Assembly (NCBI GenBank): GCA_024710355.1
Contig: JANJUX010000015.1
Span: forward strand, 124,001 to 188,000
Direction: 5' to 3'
DNA from: Candidatus Rifleibacteriota bacterium
GTDB taxonomy: Bacteria; Muiribacteriota; Ozemobacteria; Ozemobacterales; Ozemobacteraceae
Length of the DNA: 64,000 bases
The stretch's first letter is position 1. The number at the start of each line of letters is the position of its first letter. The notes below the pieces were generated by a model. It did not search any database and had not been told where the DNA came from. It was given only the letters and a program-made list of their open reading frames with translations. A program made the position numbers and the translations under genes. Below, one piece after another: positions 9,567 through 16,924 of the stretch.

Positions 9567-9581
9567 ACTGTTTAAAACAGT
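9567..9581. promoter_or_regulatory. 15-base palindrome in the 5' UTR of the EF-G-like gene
   Basis: ACTGTTTAAAACAGT is a perfect odd-length palindrome. It sits between the promoter at 9605-9633 and the RBS, so it could be a repressor site or a small leader hairpin. No regulator is identified. Confidence 0.4.
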
Positions 9582-9604
9582 GGTTAACAAAATTTAATCT
9601 CATA

Positions 9605-9633
9605 TTTATACAGGAATTTTTTTAGAATTGCAA
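9605..9633 (-). promoter_or_regulatory. Sigma-70-type promoter for the EF-G-like gene
   Basis: On the minus strand TTGCAA (9628-9633) and TATAAA (9605-9610) are separated by 17 bases. This is about 55 bases before the ATG at 9548. Confidence 0.65.
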
Positions 9634-9750
9634 CGATAATCGGTACCGCGCGCGGACTTCAGCATGCTGCTTGCCGGGCGAAACGGGCTGTTTATGCCAC
9701 TTGAAAACCGCACAAACTTTTTGGTACAAATGAAACACAAGGAGAACCCG

Positions 9751-11802
9751 ATGACACCCTTAAAGCTCAAGTTAAAGTTGGCGCGAACTTTTTTGTTTTT
9801 GATCTTTCTATTGTCCCTTTCTGTATCGCTTTTTTCTCAATCTTTTGACAAGAGTCTGGATGAAGTATCCAGGCTTGCCGGGAGTGGGAAACATGCCGAT
9901 CTGCTTGCCCGCCTGCAGATTTTGAAGGCCTCGACAGAACTCAGCGATCTCAAAATGTTTCTCGAAGCTGAAGCTCTGAAAAACCTTGGCCGCAAGGCCG
10001 AAGCTCTGACAATTTATGAGCGCATCATCAGCCAGTTTCCCGATGGAGAACCGGCTTTTCAGAGCCAGATGCCACGCTTCATGCTGCAACTCGAAACTGT
10101 CACTGATGTGAATGCCGCAATCAGACATGAAAAAGCGGCATCTGCTCTGGCAACGCCATGGCAGCGGGGCACCGCCATGGTTAAACTTTCAGAACTGCCT
10201 TTTCTCAATCTGTCCGGCAAAAGCCGGTTTGCCTTGAATGCAATCCGGCAGTTTCGCTCTGACAGCCCGTTTTATCGCCAGGCTCCGGCTGGTCATGATC
10301 TGTTGAAAAAAATCCTGCAGAATCCTGAACAATATCAGTTTGTAGATGAAGAGTGGATCGAAATTCTTCTGGTTGCCTCTTATGAAGGGCTGATCGGCGA
10401 ATTTTTCAAGAAGCCTCACAATTATGCCGCTCTGCTCGGCCGTTTTGGTCCACAGGCTGCAGAAGTTTTCAAGGCTGATAATCTGCGGCAGCAGAAAAAG
10501 CTGCCACAGGCCATGGAAATCTTCAACGCCGTCATTGCCGGCCGCAAAGCGAGTGCAGAAACCTTGACTCTGGCTTACCAGCTGCGTGGCGATGCGCATC
10601 ATTTTGCCGAAAACCATTCTTCTGCCGCCGCTGATTATCATGAAGTTCTTAACTTCAAGAGATTCCCGGCCAATCTGGTTGCTGCCGAATATCGCCTGAT
10701 GCGCTCAGCCTTCAGAATCGGTCGCGACGCCGAGGCTCTCGAAATAATGGGCCGACTGGCAAAACAGTCGGCCGTCGGACCGCTTCTCCCCGTTCATATT
10801 TATGAAATGGGCCTCGAATGTTACGATGCCGGTCAAAAGTCTCGTGCCGTGCCGTTTTTCATGCTTCTCAGCCGTAGTTTTCCAGGACATCATCGTGCCG
10901 ATGATGCTCTTGGTTATTCTGCCATGGCGGTCGGCCCCCAGACCCAGGAAGGGCAGGCAATCCTGAAGCTTCTCAAGAAAAAATACCCGAACTCATTCTT
11001 TATTGGCTGGGTGTCGCCCCAGTCGATGAAAGAAACCCTTATTCTTCAGAACGGCAGGCCGGGCAAACTCTCGCCAGCACTTCAGGCAAGGGTCGCTTCT
11101 CTTAAAAAACTCTGGAAAAGCCCGTTTGCCGGCCAGGCAAGGGCCGAGGCAATACGTCTGACCGATAAGAACCCGGCAAATCTGGCTCTTTATAAGGCGA
11201 TTATCGATGTTGCCAGAGAGAACAGCGATTATAACCAGATCGTTGCCTATGGCGAACGCCTGGCCCGTCAGATTCTCGATTCTGACCGCCCGCTCTCTGA
11301 AATGCCTGAGTGGGGTTGGAAAGCCCTTTACCCCGTGGTCTATGAATCCCATGTGCGTGAAAATGCCCGCAGATTTGGGATTGACCCGTTCTGGATACTC
11401 TCTATCATGCGCGAAGAAAGTCATTTTAAGCCCGATACCCTTTCGCGCAGCAATGCCATGAGTCTGATGCAGATTCTGCCGAATACCGGCATATGGATCG
11501 CCGGCAAGCTTGGTGAAAAAGGCTTTAAAAAAGACAACCTCTGGAACACTGACCTTAATATCCGCTATGGTTCCTGGTATCTGCGTTATCTCGCCGACCT
11601 CTTCAAGGGTGATCTGTATCTGGCTTCAGCCTCTTATAACGGTGGCCAGGGTAATATTCAGAGAAAGGTCGAGGCCGGGCCTTTTGCCGGTTTGCCGGTG
11701 CTTGAACGTCTCGATCGCGTTCCGCTGCCTGAAACCCGCGATTATTACAAAAAAGTCATGGGCAGTCACTGGAACTACACCCGTCTTTATAAATCTCTCT
11801 GA
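9751..11802 (+). CDS. Soluble lytic murein transglycosylase with TPR-like superhelix
   Basis: This 683-aa periplasmic enzyme should cleave the MurNAc-GlcNAc bond of peptidoglycan to form 1,6-anhydro ends. A signal peptide covers residues ~1-33 (basic start, hydrophobic FLFLIFLLSLSVSLFSQ). A long helical TPR-like region fills ~35-520. The C-terminal SLT domain (~535-680) has the ES catalytic motif in MREESHF (Glu556), then SLMQILPNTG and ASASYNGGQGNI, all classic Slt70-family motifs. The start at 9751 is chosen because AAGGAGA lies just upstream and the signal peptide follows at once; a frame open from 9664 lacks an RBS. It is monocistronic and divergent from the EF-G-like gene. Confidence 0.92.
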   Translation: MTPLKLKLKLARTFLFLIFLLSLSVSLFSQSFDKSLDEVSRLAGSGKHADLLARLQILKASTELSDLKMFLEAEALKNLGRKAEALTIYERIISQFPDGEPAFQSQMPRFMLQLETVTDVNAAIRHEKAASALATPWQRGTAMVKLSELPFLNLSGKSRFALNAIRQFRSDSPFYRQAPAGHDLLKKILQNPEQYQFVDEEWIEILLVASYEGLIGEFFKKPHNYAALLGRFGPQAAEVFKADNLRQQKKLPQAMEIFNAVIAGRKASAETLTLAYQLRGDAHHFAENHSSAAADYHEVLNFKRFPANLVAAEYRLMRSAFRIGRDAEALEIMGRLAKQSAVGPLLPVHIYEMGLECYDAGQKSRAVPFFMLLSRSFPGHHRADDALGYSAMAVGPQTQEGQAILKLLKKKYPNSFFIGWVSPQSMKETLILQNGRPGKLSPALQARVASLKKLWKSPFAGQARAEAIRLTDKNPANLALYKAIIDVARENSDYNQIVAYGERLARQILDSDRPLSEMPEWGWKALYPVVYESHVRENARRFGIDPFWILSIMREESHFKPDTLSRSNAMSLMQILPNTGIWIAGKLGEKGFKKDNLWNTDLNIRYGSWYLRYLADLFKGDLYLASASYNGGQGNIQRKVEAGPFAGLPVLERLDRVPLPETRDYYKKVMGSHWNYTRLYKSL

Positions 11803-11820
11803 CAGCGACAGGCCGAAAAA

Positions 11821-11856
11821 ACAACGGGCTGCGGGGGGAATCCCGCAGCCCGTTGT
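11821..11856 (-). terminator. Strong hairpin terminator, minus-strand oriented
   Basis: ACAACGGGCTGCGGG pairs perfectly with CCCGCAGCCCGTTGT, a 15-bp stem. The T-run lies on the minus-strand side (six A on plus just before the stem). It therefore ends the small minus-strand HTH/membrane-ORF operon, and it may also stop readthrough from the transglycosylase gene. Confidence 0.8.
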
Positions 11857-11869
11857 CGTTAAATTCCTG

Positions 11870-12019
11870 TTATGGCCTCAAGCGCCGATTGCGGCTCTTT
11901 TCGAGGCTTTTGTCATTCAGCCACTCCTTGTAAAGTGCGAACAGCGTCTTGCTCAGCATGAATCCGGTGCCGACCGAAAAGCTGAGCAGATAAAAAATTT
12001 CCCGTGCCGAGTCGTTCAT
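11870..12019 (-). CDS. Small membrane protein, 49 aa
   Basis: This is a short ORF beginning MNDSAREIFYLLSFSVGTGF. The hydrophobic segment spans roughly residues 8-29, followed by a charged tail (KEWLNDKSLEKSRNRRLRP). It starts 10 bases after the stop of the HTH gene on the same strand and stops just before a strong terminator, so it fits as the last gene of a two-gene operon. No clear RBS is visible; translation may be coupled to the upstream gene. It is too short to assign to a family, and reality as a gene rests on position, the membrane segment and the terminator. Confidence 0.5.
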   Translation of the reverse strand: MNDSAREIFYLLSFSVGTGFMLSKTLFALYKEWLNDKSLEKSRNRRLRP

Positions 12020-12028
12020 GATTGTCGT

Positions 12029-12250
12029 TTAAAGCAGATGAGCGTTGTCGTGAATCAGGCCGCTTACCGGTGAATTGCTGGTCTTTTCAAGGTCACTCAG
12101 CCATCTGATGACACTGTCAGCACGAAAGCGCACTGATCTGCCGATCTTGACTGTTGGCAAACCCAGATTTCTCAGAGTGTAGATAGTATTACGCTTGACC
12201 TGCAGAAAGTCCATCAACTCTGGAATTGTCATGAGGCTTTCTTTCTTCAT
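12029..12250 (-). CDS. Excisionase/MerR-like helix-turn-helix protein, 73 aa
   Basis: This small DNA-binding protein is of the HTH_17/excisionase (Xis) type: MTIPELMDFLQVKRNTIYTL is the helix-turn-helix and LGLPTVKIGRSVRFRADSVI is the wing with the conserved G.S.RF pattern. Such proteins bind DNA as transcription regulators or as recombination directionality factors. The start at 12250 has GGAGGT seven bases upstream. The frame stays open to 12382 but those codons have no RBS and no homology-like character. No integrase lies nearby, so a regulator role is more likely than excision. A GATTTCGG sequence overlaps its RBS and recurs twice upstream. Confidence 0.8.
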   Translation of the reverse strand: MKKESLMTIPELMDFLQVKRNTIYTLRNLGLPTVKIGRSVRFRADSVIRWLSDLEKTSNSPVSGLIHDNAHLL

Positions 12251-12647
12251 TGAGTTTACCTCCGAAATCTTTCTTTTATTATGTTTACTAACCGGTAATC
12301 TCCCTATCGTCACAAAAACTTCCGACATTGAGCCCGTAAATTTTAAAAATTCGCTTTCGCTCAAAAGCTCAGAAAAGATCATGGTTATATATTATTTTTT
12401 TCCATGTTTTAGCATGCTGTAGCGGGTATGCCAGCTGATGCCTGTGTGATAAAGCTCTCTGGGAAAGATTTCGGCTATGTTTGATTATTTCCGAAATCAG
12501 TAAAAACAACAAAAAAATAAAAAAGTTAAAAAAAAGCTAAACACTTTAACTTTATACGTCGATATGAATTTTGAAGTTCATGTAAGGTTCAACTTTAACT
12601 TGAGTTGACCCGAAGTGAATGGACAACCAAATCCCTAACTCCCTTTC

Positions 12648-12683
12648 AATGTGTCGCTTAAAACGGCACATTTTTTATTTTAG
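12648..12683 (+). terminator. Orphan plus-strand rho-independent terminator
   Basis: AATGTGTCG pairs with CGGCACATT (one G-U) around a 7-base loop, followed by TTTTTATTTT. The nearest upstream plus-strand CDS ends 850 bases earlier beyond another hairpin, so this may end an unannotated small RNA. Confidence 0.65.
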
Positions 12684-12707
12684 CCCGTTCCGGGTTCTTT
12701 TTATGGG

Positions 12708-12735
12708 TTGCTTTGCCAGGTCCGTTCAGTATAGT
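12708..12735 (+). promoter_or_regulatory. Sigma-70-type promoter for the STAS gene
   Basis: TTGCTT (12708-12713) and TATAGT (12730-12735) are 16 bases apart, about 30 bases before the ATG at 12768. Confidence 0.5.
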
Positions 12736-12767
12736 ATTGTGACTCTATAACCTACTGGGAGGTTCGG

Positions 12768-13121
12768 ATGTATCAACAATTTTCGTTCAATTCAGAAACC
12801 CGTGGCCAGATTGAAATAATGCGGCTGAAGGGCTATCTTGAAGATACCGGCGGAACCACTTTGAAAGCGCATGTGCAGAAATGCCTCGACGCCGGCCTCA
12901 GCCGGTTTGCTCTCGATTTTTCGACAATAGAGCTGATAAGCAGCCCTGGCGTTGCCGCACTTCTCGATATCAGCGGTATGGTCGTTGACGATTTTGCCGG
13001 TCAGATCGCCGTCTGGGGACTCGATAAACACCATTCCGTCGTTCTCGAAATGTCGGGTCTGTTTTTCATGGCACAGCAGGTGGGCAGCGAAACCGAAGCC
13101 GTGTCACTGCTGGCTGCCTGA
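12768..13121 (+). CDS. STAS-domain protein, anti-sigma-factor antagonist type
   Basis: The 117-aa protein is a single STAS domain. The segment ELISSPGVAALLDI carries the serine (Ser58/59) that is phosphorylated in SpoIIAA/RsbV relatives; a partner-switching kinase would control it, and dephosphorylated STAS protein would sequester the anti-sigma factor. RBS GGGAGG precedes the ATG. No RsbW-like kinase or PP2C phosphatase lies in this window, so the partners must be elsewhere. The TPR gene starts 34 bases downstream on the same strand and may share the transcript. Confidence 0.85.
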   Translation: MYQQFSFNSETRGQIEIMRLKGYLEDTGGTTLKAHVQKCLDAGLSRFALDFSTIELISSPGVAALLDISGMVVDDFAGQIAVWGLDKHHSVVLEMSGLFFMAQQVGSETEAVSLLAA

Positions 13122-13154
13122 CCGCAAAAAGCTGTCGAATCAGATGGAGAATCT

Positions 13155-14777
13155 ATGAAACACGCAGAAAATAGCTCAAATGGCCGGGCCCGACTCTTTG
13201 TGATCGTTGCCATGTTTATTTTGACAGGCTTTGGCATCGGTATAGCTCAAGACCTGGTTCCGGCACTCCTTGATCAGGGTCTGCGTCTGTATGCGGCCAA
13301 AGACTACAGTGGTGCCGCCGATTACCTCGGGCAGGTTGTCGACATGGCTCCAGAACATGAACAGGCGAGGTTCTACCTTGTCTACAGCCTGGCCATGTCA
13401 GGAAACCGCGATCTGGCTCTCAGCCATGCCCGCCGTCTTGCCACCGCAAAGCCGGCCGAAAAACAGTATTCTGATCTGGTTAAACAGCTCGAAGGCGAAA
13501 TTGCAAAGGTGCAGCAGCAGAAACAGCAACAGACGACCGTGCGCTCTGTTCCTAAAGAAGTTATGCTTGGCGGCTATCAATCCCTCGATACCATGCGCGA
13601 GCCTATGGTCAGCACCCAGACGCGCGATATCGCCCCACCAAAAGAAAAGACACCGCTCGATCTCGCCATCGAAAAGATTGACGAAGAACTTTATGCCTCG
13701 GCCACAACCCTTCTCAACGGAATTCTTGCGAAAGAACCCGCTAATGCAAAGGCGCTGCATCATCTTGGGCTGGTAAAATTCAATACCGGCAAATATGCCG
13801 ATGCGATCAAAGACTTCGAAAAAGCTCTGGCTGCCGACAGCAAAAGCTTTCAGAGCCGTTTTCTCATGGGCGACTGCTACCGGGCCATGGATGATTACAA
13901 AAAGGCAGAAGAGCAGTTCCGTAAAGCCATCGATATCAAGGAAGACGTCTTTGCCATGCTCAATCTCGCCGATGCCCTGGTTAAACAGGGGCGTCTCAAG
14001 GAAGCCGAAGAAGTTTTCGACAAAATCCTGAAAAAAGATGCGAATGTTTCTGACGCCAGTATCGGTCTCGCCCAGATCAAACTCTATCAGGGCAAGATCG
14101 AAGATGCATCTGAAATGGTGAACAAGGTCATTGCAGCCGGCGGCGGCAACCCGGAAGCCAACTACATTAAGGCACTCATTCTCATCGAGAACAAGCTTTT
14201 CGACGAAGCGGCTGAAGAAGCCGGAAAAGCGATGCTGGCCGTACCGGGAAGCCTTAAATACCGGGCATTGCGTTCTCTTGCCCTGGTGCGCGGCTTCAAC
14301 GTCGCACGCGGCCTCGAAGAAGCTGCCGCGATCATGCGCGAGGTTCCTGAGAATCTCGATGCCAGACTGGTTCTTGCCGAAGGCCTGATCATGAGCGGTG
14401 CGGTCGGTGATGCCGAAGAACACCTGCAGGCGGTTGAAAAGAAAATGCGTCATCCGCAGGTGCCTTATCTACGGGCCTCTGCCGCTCTACGCAACGGCGA
14501 AAGCGACAAGGCGAAAGAGTATTTCAGTGAATACCTGCAGCTGTCGGCCGGGCAGCCGCGTGCTTCTTTTGAATATGCGCAGTTCCTTGAAACCTCTGGC
14601 CAGGAAGACGATGCAATGGTCGCCTATCGCGAGATCAGCGAGCAGTTCAAGGATACTGCCTATGCTCAGCAGGCCGAAGAAGGTCTCGCGCGCCTTTCTG
14701 AAAAGCTGAAGGGCGAGAATGGTGGTGCCAAAGCTCCCGAAAGCCAGAACCTGCGCCCCGGAAAAGTAAAATTCTGA
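13155..14777 (+). CDS. TPR-repeat protein with N-terminal membrane anchor/signal
   Basis: The protein is 540 aa. A hydrophobic segment (residues ~15-33, LFVIVAMFILTGFGIGIAQ) acts as signal peptide or anchor. TPR units follow from ~35 to ~100 and from ~175 to ~520, with pattern residues such as ALHHLGLVKFNTGKYADAI and AEEQFRKAIDIKEDVFAMLN. A glutamine-rich linker (QQQKQQQTT) lies near residue 120. TPR proteins scaffold complexes; the partner is not shown. The RBS GGAGAA lies upstream of the ATG. It sits between the STAS gene and glmS, with 28 bases to glmS, so it may be co-transcribed with them. The specific role is unknown. Confidence 0.85.
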   Translation: MKHAENSSNGRARLFVIVAMFILTGFGIGIAQDLVPALLDQGLRLYAAKDYSGAADYLGQVVDMAPEHEQARFYLVYSLAMSGNRDLALSHARRLATAKPAEKQYSDLVKQLEGEIAKVQQQKQQQTTVRSVPKEVMLGGYQSLDTMREPMVSTQTRDIAPPKEKTPLDLAIEKIDEELYASATTLLNGILAKEPANAKALHHLGLVKFNTGKYADAIKDFEKALAADSKSFQSRFLMGDCYRAMDDYKKAEEQFRKAIDIKEDVFAMLNLADALVKQGRLKEAEEVFDKILKKDANVSDASIGLAQIKLYQGKIEDASEMVNKVIAAGGGNPEANYIKALILIENKLFDEAAEEAGKAMLAVPGSLKYRALRSLALVRGFNVARGLEEAAAIMREVPENLDARLVLAEGLIMSGAVGDAEEHLQAVEKKMRHPQVPYLRASAALRNGESDKAKEYFSEYLQLSAGQPRASFEYAQFLETSGQEDDAMVAYREISEQFKDTAYAQQAEEGLARLSEKLKGENGGAKAPESQNLRPGKVKF

Positions 14778-14805
14778 AACAATTTCGAAAGGAAATTTTT
14801 CTGTT

Positions 14806-16638
14806 ATGTGCGGAATTATCGGATATATTGGCAGCAAACCCGCGAATGAAGTGATTTTCGACGGGTTGACCCGTCTTGAATACCGTGGCTATGATTCGGC
14901 CGGCATCGCCGTCGTCGATGATAATAAAATTCATGTGCGCAAAGATATCGGCAAGCTGCGCAATATCAGAAAAATGCTGGTCGACGAGTTCGCCTCGACC
15001 TCGACCATCGGTATCGGCCACACCCGCTGGGCCACGCATGGCCGGCCTTCGGCGTTCAACGCCCACCCGCACGGCGATTGTCAGAGCACCCTGATGGTGG
15101 CCCACAACGGCATCATCGAGAATTTCATGAAGCTGCGCAAGAGTCTCACCGATTCTGGGCACCATTTTTCTTCAGAAACCGATTCTGAAGTGCTTGCTCA
15201 CCTGATAGAGGCTAACTATAAGGGCGACCTGAAGCAGGCGGTTCTCGCTGCGGTTAAATCGGTCGAAGGGGCTTATGCCATCGCCGTCGTTCATCGCGAC
15301 CACCCCGAACAAATCGTCTGCATGCGCAAAGAAAGCCCACTCATTGTCGGGCTGGGCAAAGACGAAAACTTCGTTGCTTCAGACGTAACCGCGATTCTGC
15401 AATATACACGTAAAGTCGTATATCTGGAAAATTTCGAAGGCGCCGTTGTCAGCCGCTCCGGCGTCGAGTTTTTCTCAGCTGCTGGCGAAGTGGTTACCAA
15501 AACCCCGGTTCAGATCGACTGGAACCCGGTTGCTGCCGAGAAGGGCGGTTTCTCGCACTTCATGCTGAAAGAAATCTACGAGCAGCCCCAGGTCATTCGC
15601 AACACCATCGGCGGTCGCACTTCTGAAGAAGAAGGCAAGATTTACCTCGAAGAACTCAAGCTTACCGGCCCCGATATTTACCGTGCCCAGCGCATTGTCA
15701 TGGTTGCCTGCGGCACCGCTTATTACTCAGCCTGCGTCGGTAAATATCTTATCGAAAGTCTGGTGAAAATACCGGTTGAGTGCGATCTCGCCAGTGAATT
15801 CCGCTATCGCTCGCCGCTTGTCGATGCAAACACTCTGGTAATAGCTATCAGCCAGTCTGGCGAAACCGCAGATACTCTCGCTGCGGTTAAAGAAGCCCGC
15901 AAACGTGGTGCCAAGGTTCTTGGCATCGTTAATGCAAAAGAATCCTCGCTGACCCGCGAAGTTGATGGTCTTGTCTATATTCACGCCGGTCCTGAAATCG
16001 GTGTTGCCTCGACCAAGGCCTATATCGCCATGCTTACCGCTCTGACTCTGCTGGCGCTGATGCTGGGCAAAATCCGTTCGGTGCTCGATCCGGCCTACGT
16101 CCAGGAAAAAATCCGCGAACTCAAAGTGTTGCCGCAGCAGATAGAGAGAGTTCTCGACAAGCACGAACAGATTCGCGAACTGGCCTCGAAATACCTCGAT
16201 GCCCGCAGTTTCCTGTTTCTCGGCCGTGGCCTGAATTACCCGACCGCCCTTGAAGGCGCCCTGAAGCTGAAAGAACTGAGTTACATTCACGCCGAAGGCT
16301 ATGCCGCCGGTGAAATGAAGCACGGCCCCATTGCTCTGATCGACCACGAAATGCCGGTAATGGCCATTGTCACTGAGTCCGAGCTTTATGACAAAACAAT
16401 TTCGAATCTCAAAGAAGTTCAGGCGCGCTCCGGACGCCTGCTTGCCATCGCCACCGAAGGTGATCACGAGATCCGATCTCTGACCGAACACGTCATCGAA
16501 GTGCCGAAAGTTTCCGACATTTTCTCGCCGATCATCAATGTCGTGCCGCTGCAGCTTTTCGCCTACTACGTCGCCGACCTGCGCGGCCTAGATGTCGATC
16601 AGCCCCGCAACCTCGCCAAATCGGTAACTGTCGAATAA
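14806..16638 (+). CDS. glmS: Glutamine--fructose-6-phosphate aminotransferase (isomerizing)
   Basis: GlmS makes glucosamine-6-phosphate from fructose-6-phosphate and glutamine, the entry step to UDP-GlcNAc for peptidoglycan and LPS. The 610-aa length matches the family. The Ntn glutaminase starts MCGIIGYIG with Cys2 as nucleophile, and HTRWATHG and AHNGIIENF follow. Two SIS domains occupy the C-terminal half, with the sugar-phosphate loop SQSGETADT, then GPEIGVASTKAY, and a C-terminal end LAKSVTVE that closes the active site. RBS AAAGGAAA precedes the ATG. No glmS ribozyme is evident, since only 28 bases separate it from the upstream gene. Confidence 0.97.
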   Translation: MCGIIGYIGSKPANEVIFDGLTRLEYRGYDSAGIAVVDDNKIHVRKDIGKLRNIRKMLVDEFASTSTIGIGHTRWATHGRPSAFNAHPHGDCQSTLMVAHNGIIENFMKLRKSLTDSGHHFSSETDSEVLAHLIEANYKGDLKQAVLAAVKSVEGAYAIAVVHRDHPEQIVCMRKESPLIVGLGKDENFVASDVTAILQYTRKVVYLENFEGAVVSRSGVEFFSAAGEVVTKTPVQIDWNPVAAEKGGFSHFMLKEIYEQPQVIRNTIGGRTSEEEGKIYLEELKLTGPDIYRAQRIVMVACGTAYYSACVGKYLIESLVKIPVECDLASEFRYRSPLVDANTLVIAISQSGETADTLAAVKEARKRGAKVLGIVNAKESSLTREVDGLVYIHAGPEIGVASTKAYIAMLTALTLLALMLGKIRSVLDPAYVQEKIRELKVLPQQIERVLDKHEQIRELASKYLDARSFLFLGRGLNYPTALEGALKLKELSYIHAEGYAAGEMKHGPIALIDHEMPVMAIVTESELYDKTISNLKEVQARSGRLLAIATEGDHEIRSLTEHVIEVPKVSDIFSPIINVVPLQLFAYYVADLRGLDVDQPRNLAKSVTVE

Positions 16639-16661
16639 ATTTGTTTCCTGACCTGAATTGT

Positions 16662-16865
16662 CCGAGTTATATAAAAGCTTGTTGAAAATTTCTATACATA
16701 GGCGCAGAGAGAAGCCGGGATTACTTTTTCGTAAGCTTGTGAGCGAAAGCGGTTTGCCGAAGGCAAAGGCCAGCTCTGAGCCAACCCTGGAGAAAAAGTA
16801 ACCCGGCTGATAGGCTGCGCCGCCGAACCAGTAAAAATATTCAATATGCTTTTGTATAACCCGAG
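16662..16865. repeat. ~204-bp foldback (long imperfect inverted repeat) element
   Basis: Outer arms CCGAGTTATATAAAAGC (16662-16678) and GCTTTTGTATAACCCGAG (16848-16865) are inverted. Inner arms GGCGCAG/CTGCGCC (16701 and 16815) and AGCCGGGATTACTTTTTC/GAAAAAGTAACCCGGCT (near 16713 and 16792) continue the pairing. The apex is TTTGCC-GAA-GGCAAA (16753-16767). The whole gap between glmS and mutS2 can thus fold on itself. There is no CDS. It could be a MITE-type element or a large structured RNA. Confidence 0.75.
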
Positions 16866-16924
16866 TTCATCCGTGGCCATCTCTCTTTTTGTGGCCGACT
16901 GACCTTATCCGAGTTAATCCGTGG
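16861..16924. repeat. Direct 16-mer repeats (CCGAGTTMATCCGTGG) forming the mutS2 start
   Basis: Copies lie at 16861-16876 and 16909-16924, 48 bases apart. The second supplies the GTG start codon of mutS2. The reverse-complement unit (CCACGGAT...AAC) recurs at 44556-44622. Confidence 0.75.

Larger units (their letters stand above)
12251..12767. other. Long AT-rich intergenic region with orphan terminator and repeated octamer
   Basis: No convincing CDS lies in these 517 bases. The octamer GATTTCGG occurs at 12262-12269 and 12491-12498 (both as the complement) and at 12467-12474, the last two forming an inverted pair around 16 bases. An AT-rich tract covers ~12500-12560. A weak hairpin lies near 12590-12610. 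A strong plus-strand terminator (12648-12683) has no plus-strand CDS before it. The promoter for the STAS gene is at the right end. Confidence 0.6.

Noticed and set aside
12029..12250. Excisionase of a prophage or integrative element
   Set aside because: No integrase, attachment-site duplication or phage genes are present; a regulator is more likely.
12029..12382. Longer 117-aa version of the HTH protein
   Set aside because: The upstream codons lack an RBS, whereas GGAGGT lies seven bases before the ATG at 12250 where homology begins.
13398..14453. 351-codon open frame on the minus strand
   Set aside because: It lies wholly inside the TPR gene, has Phe-rich composition typical of an antisense shadow and no RBS.
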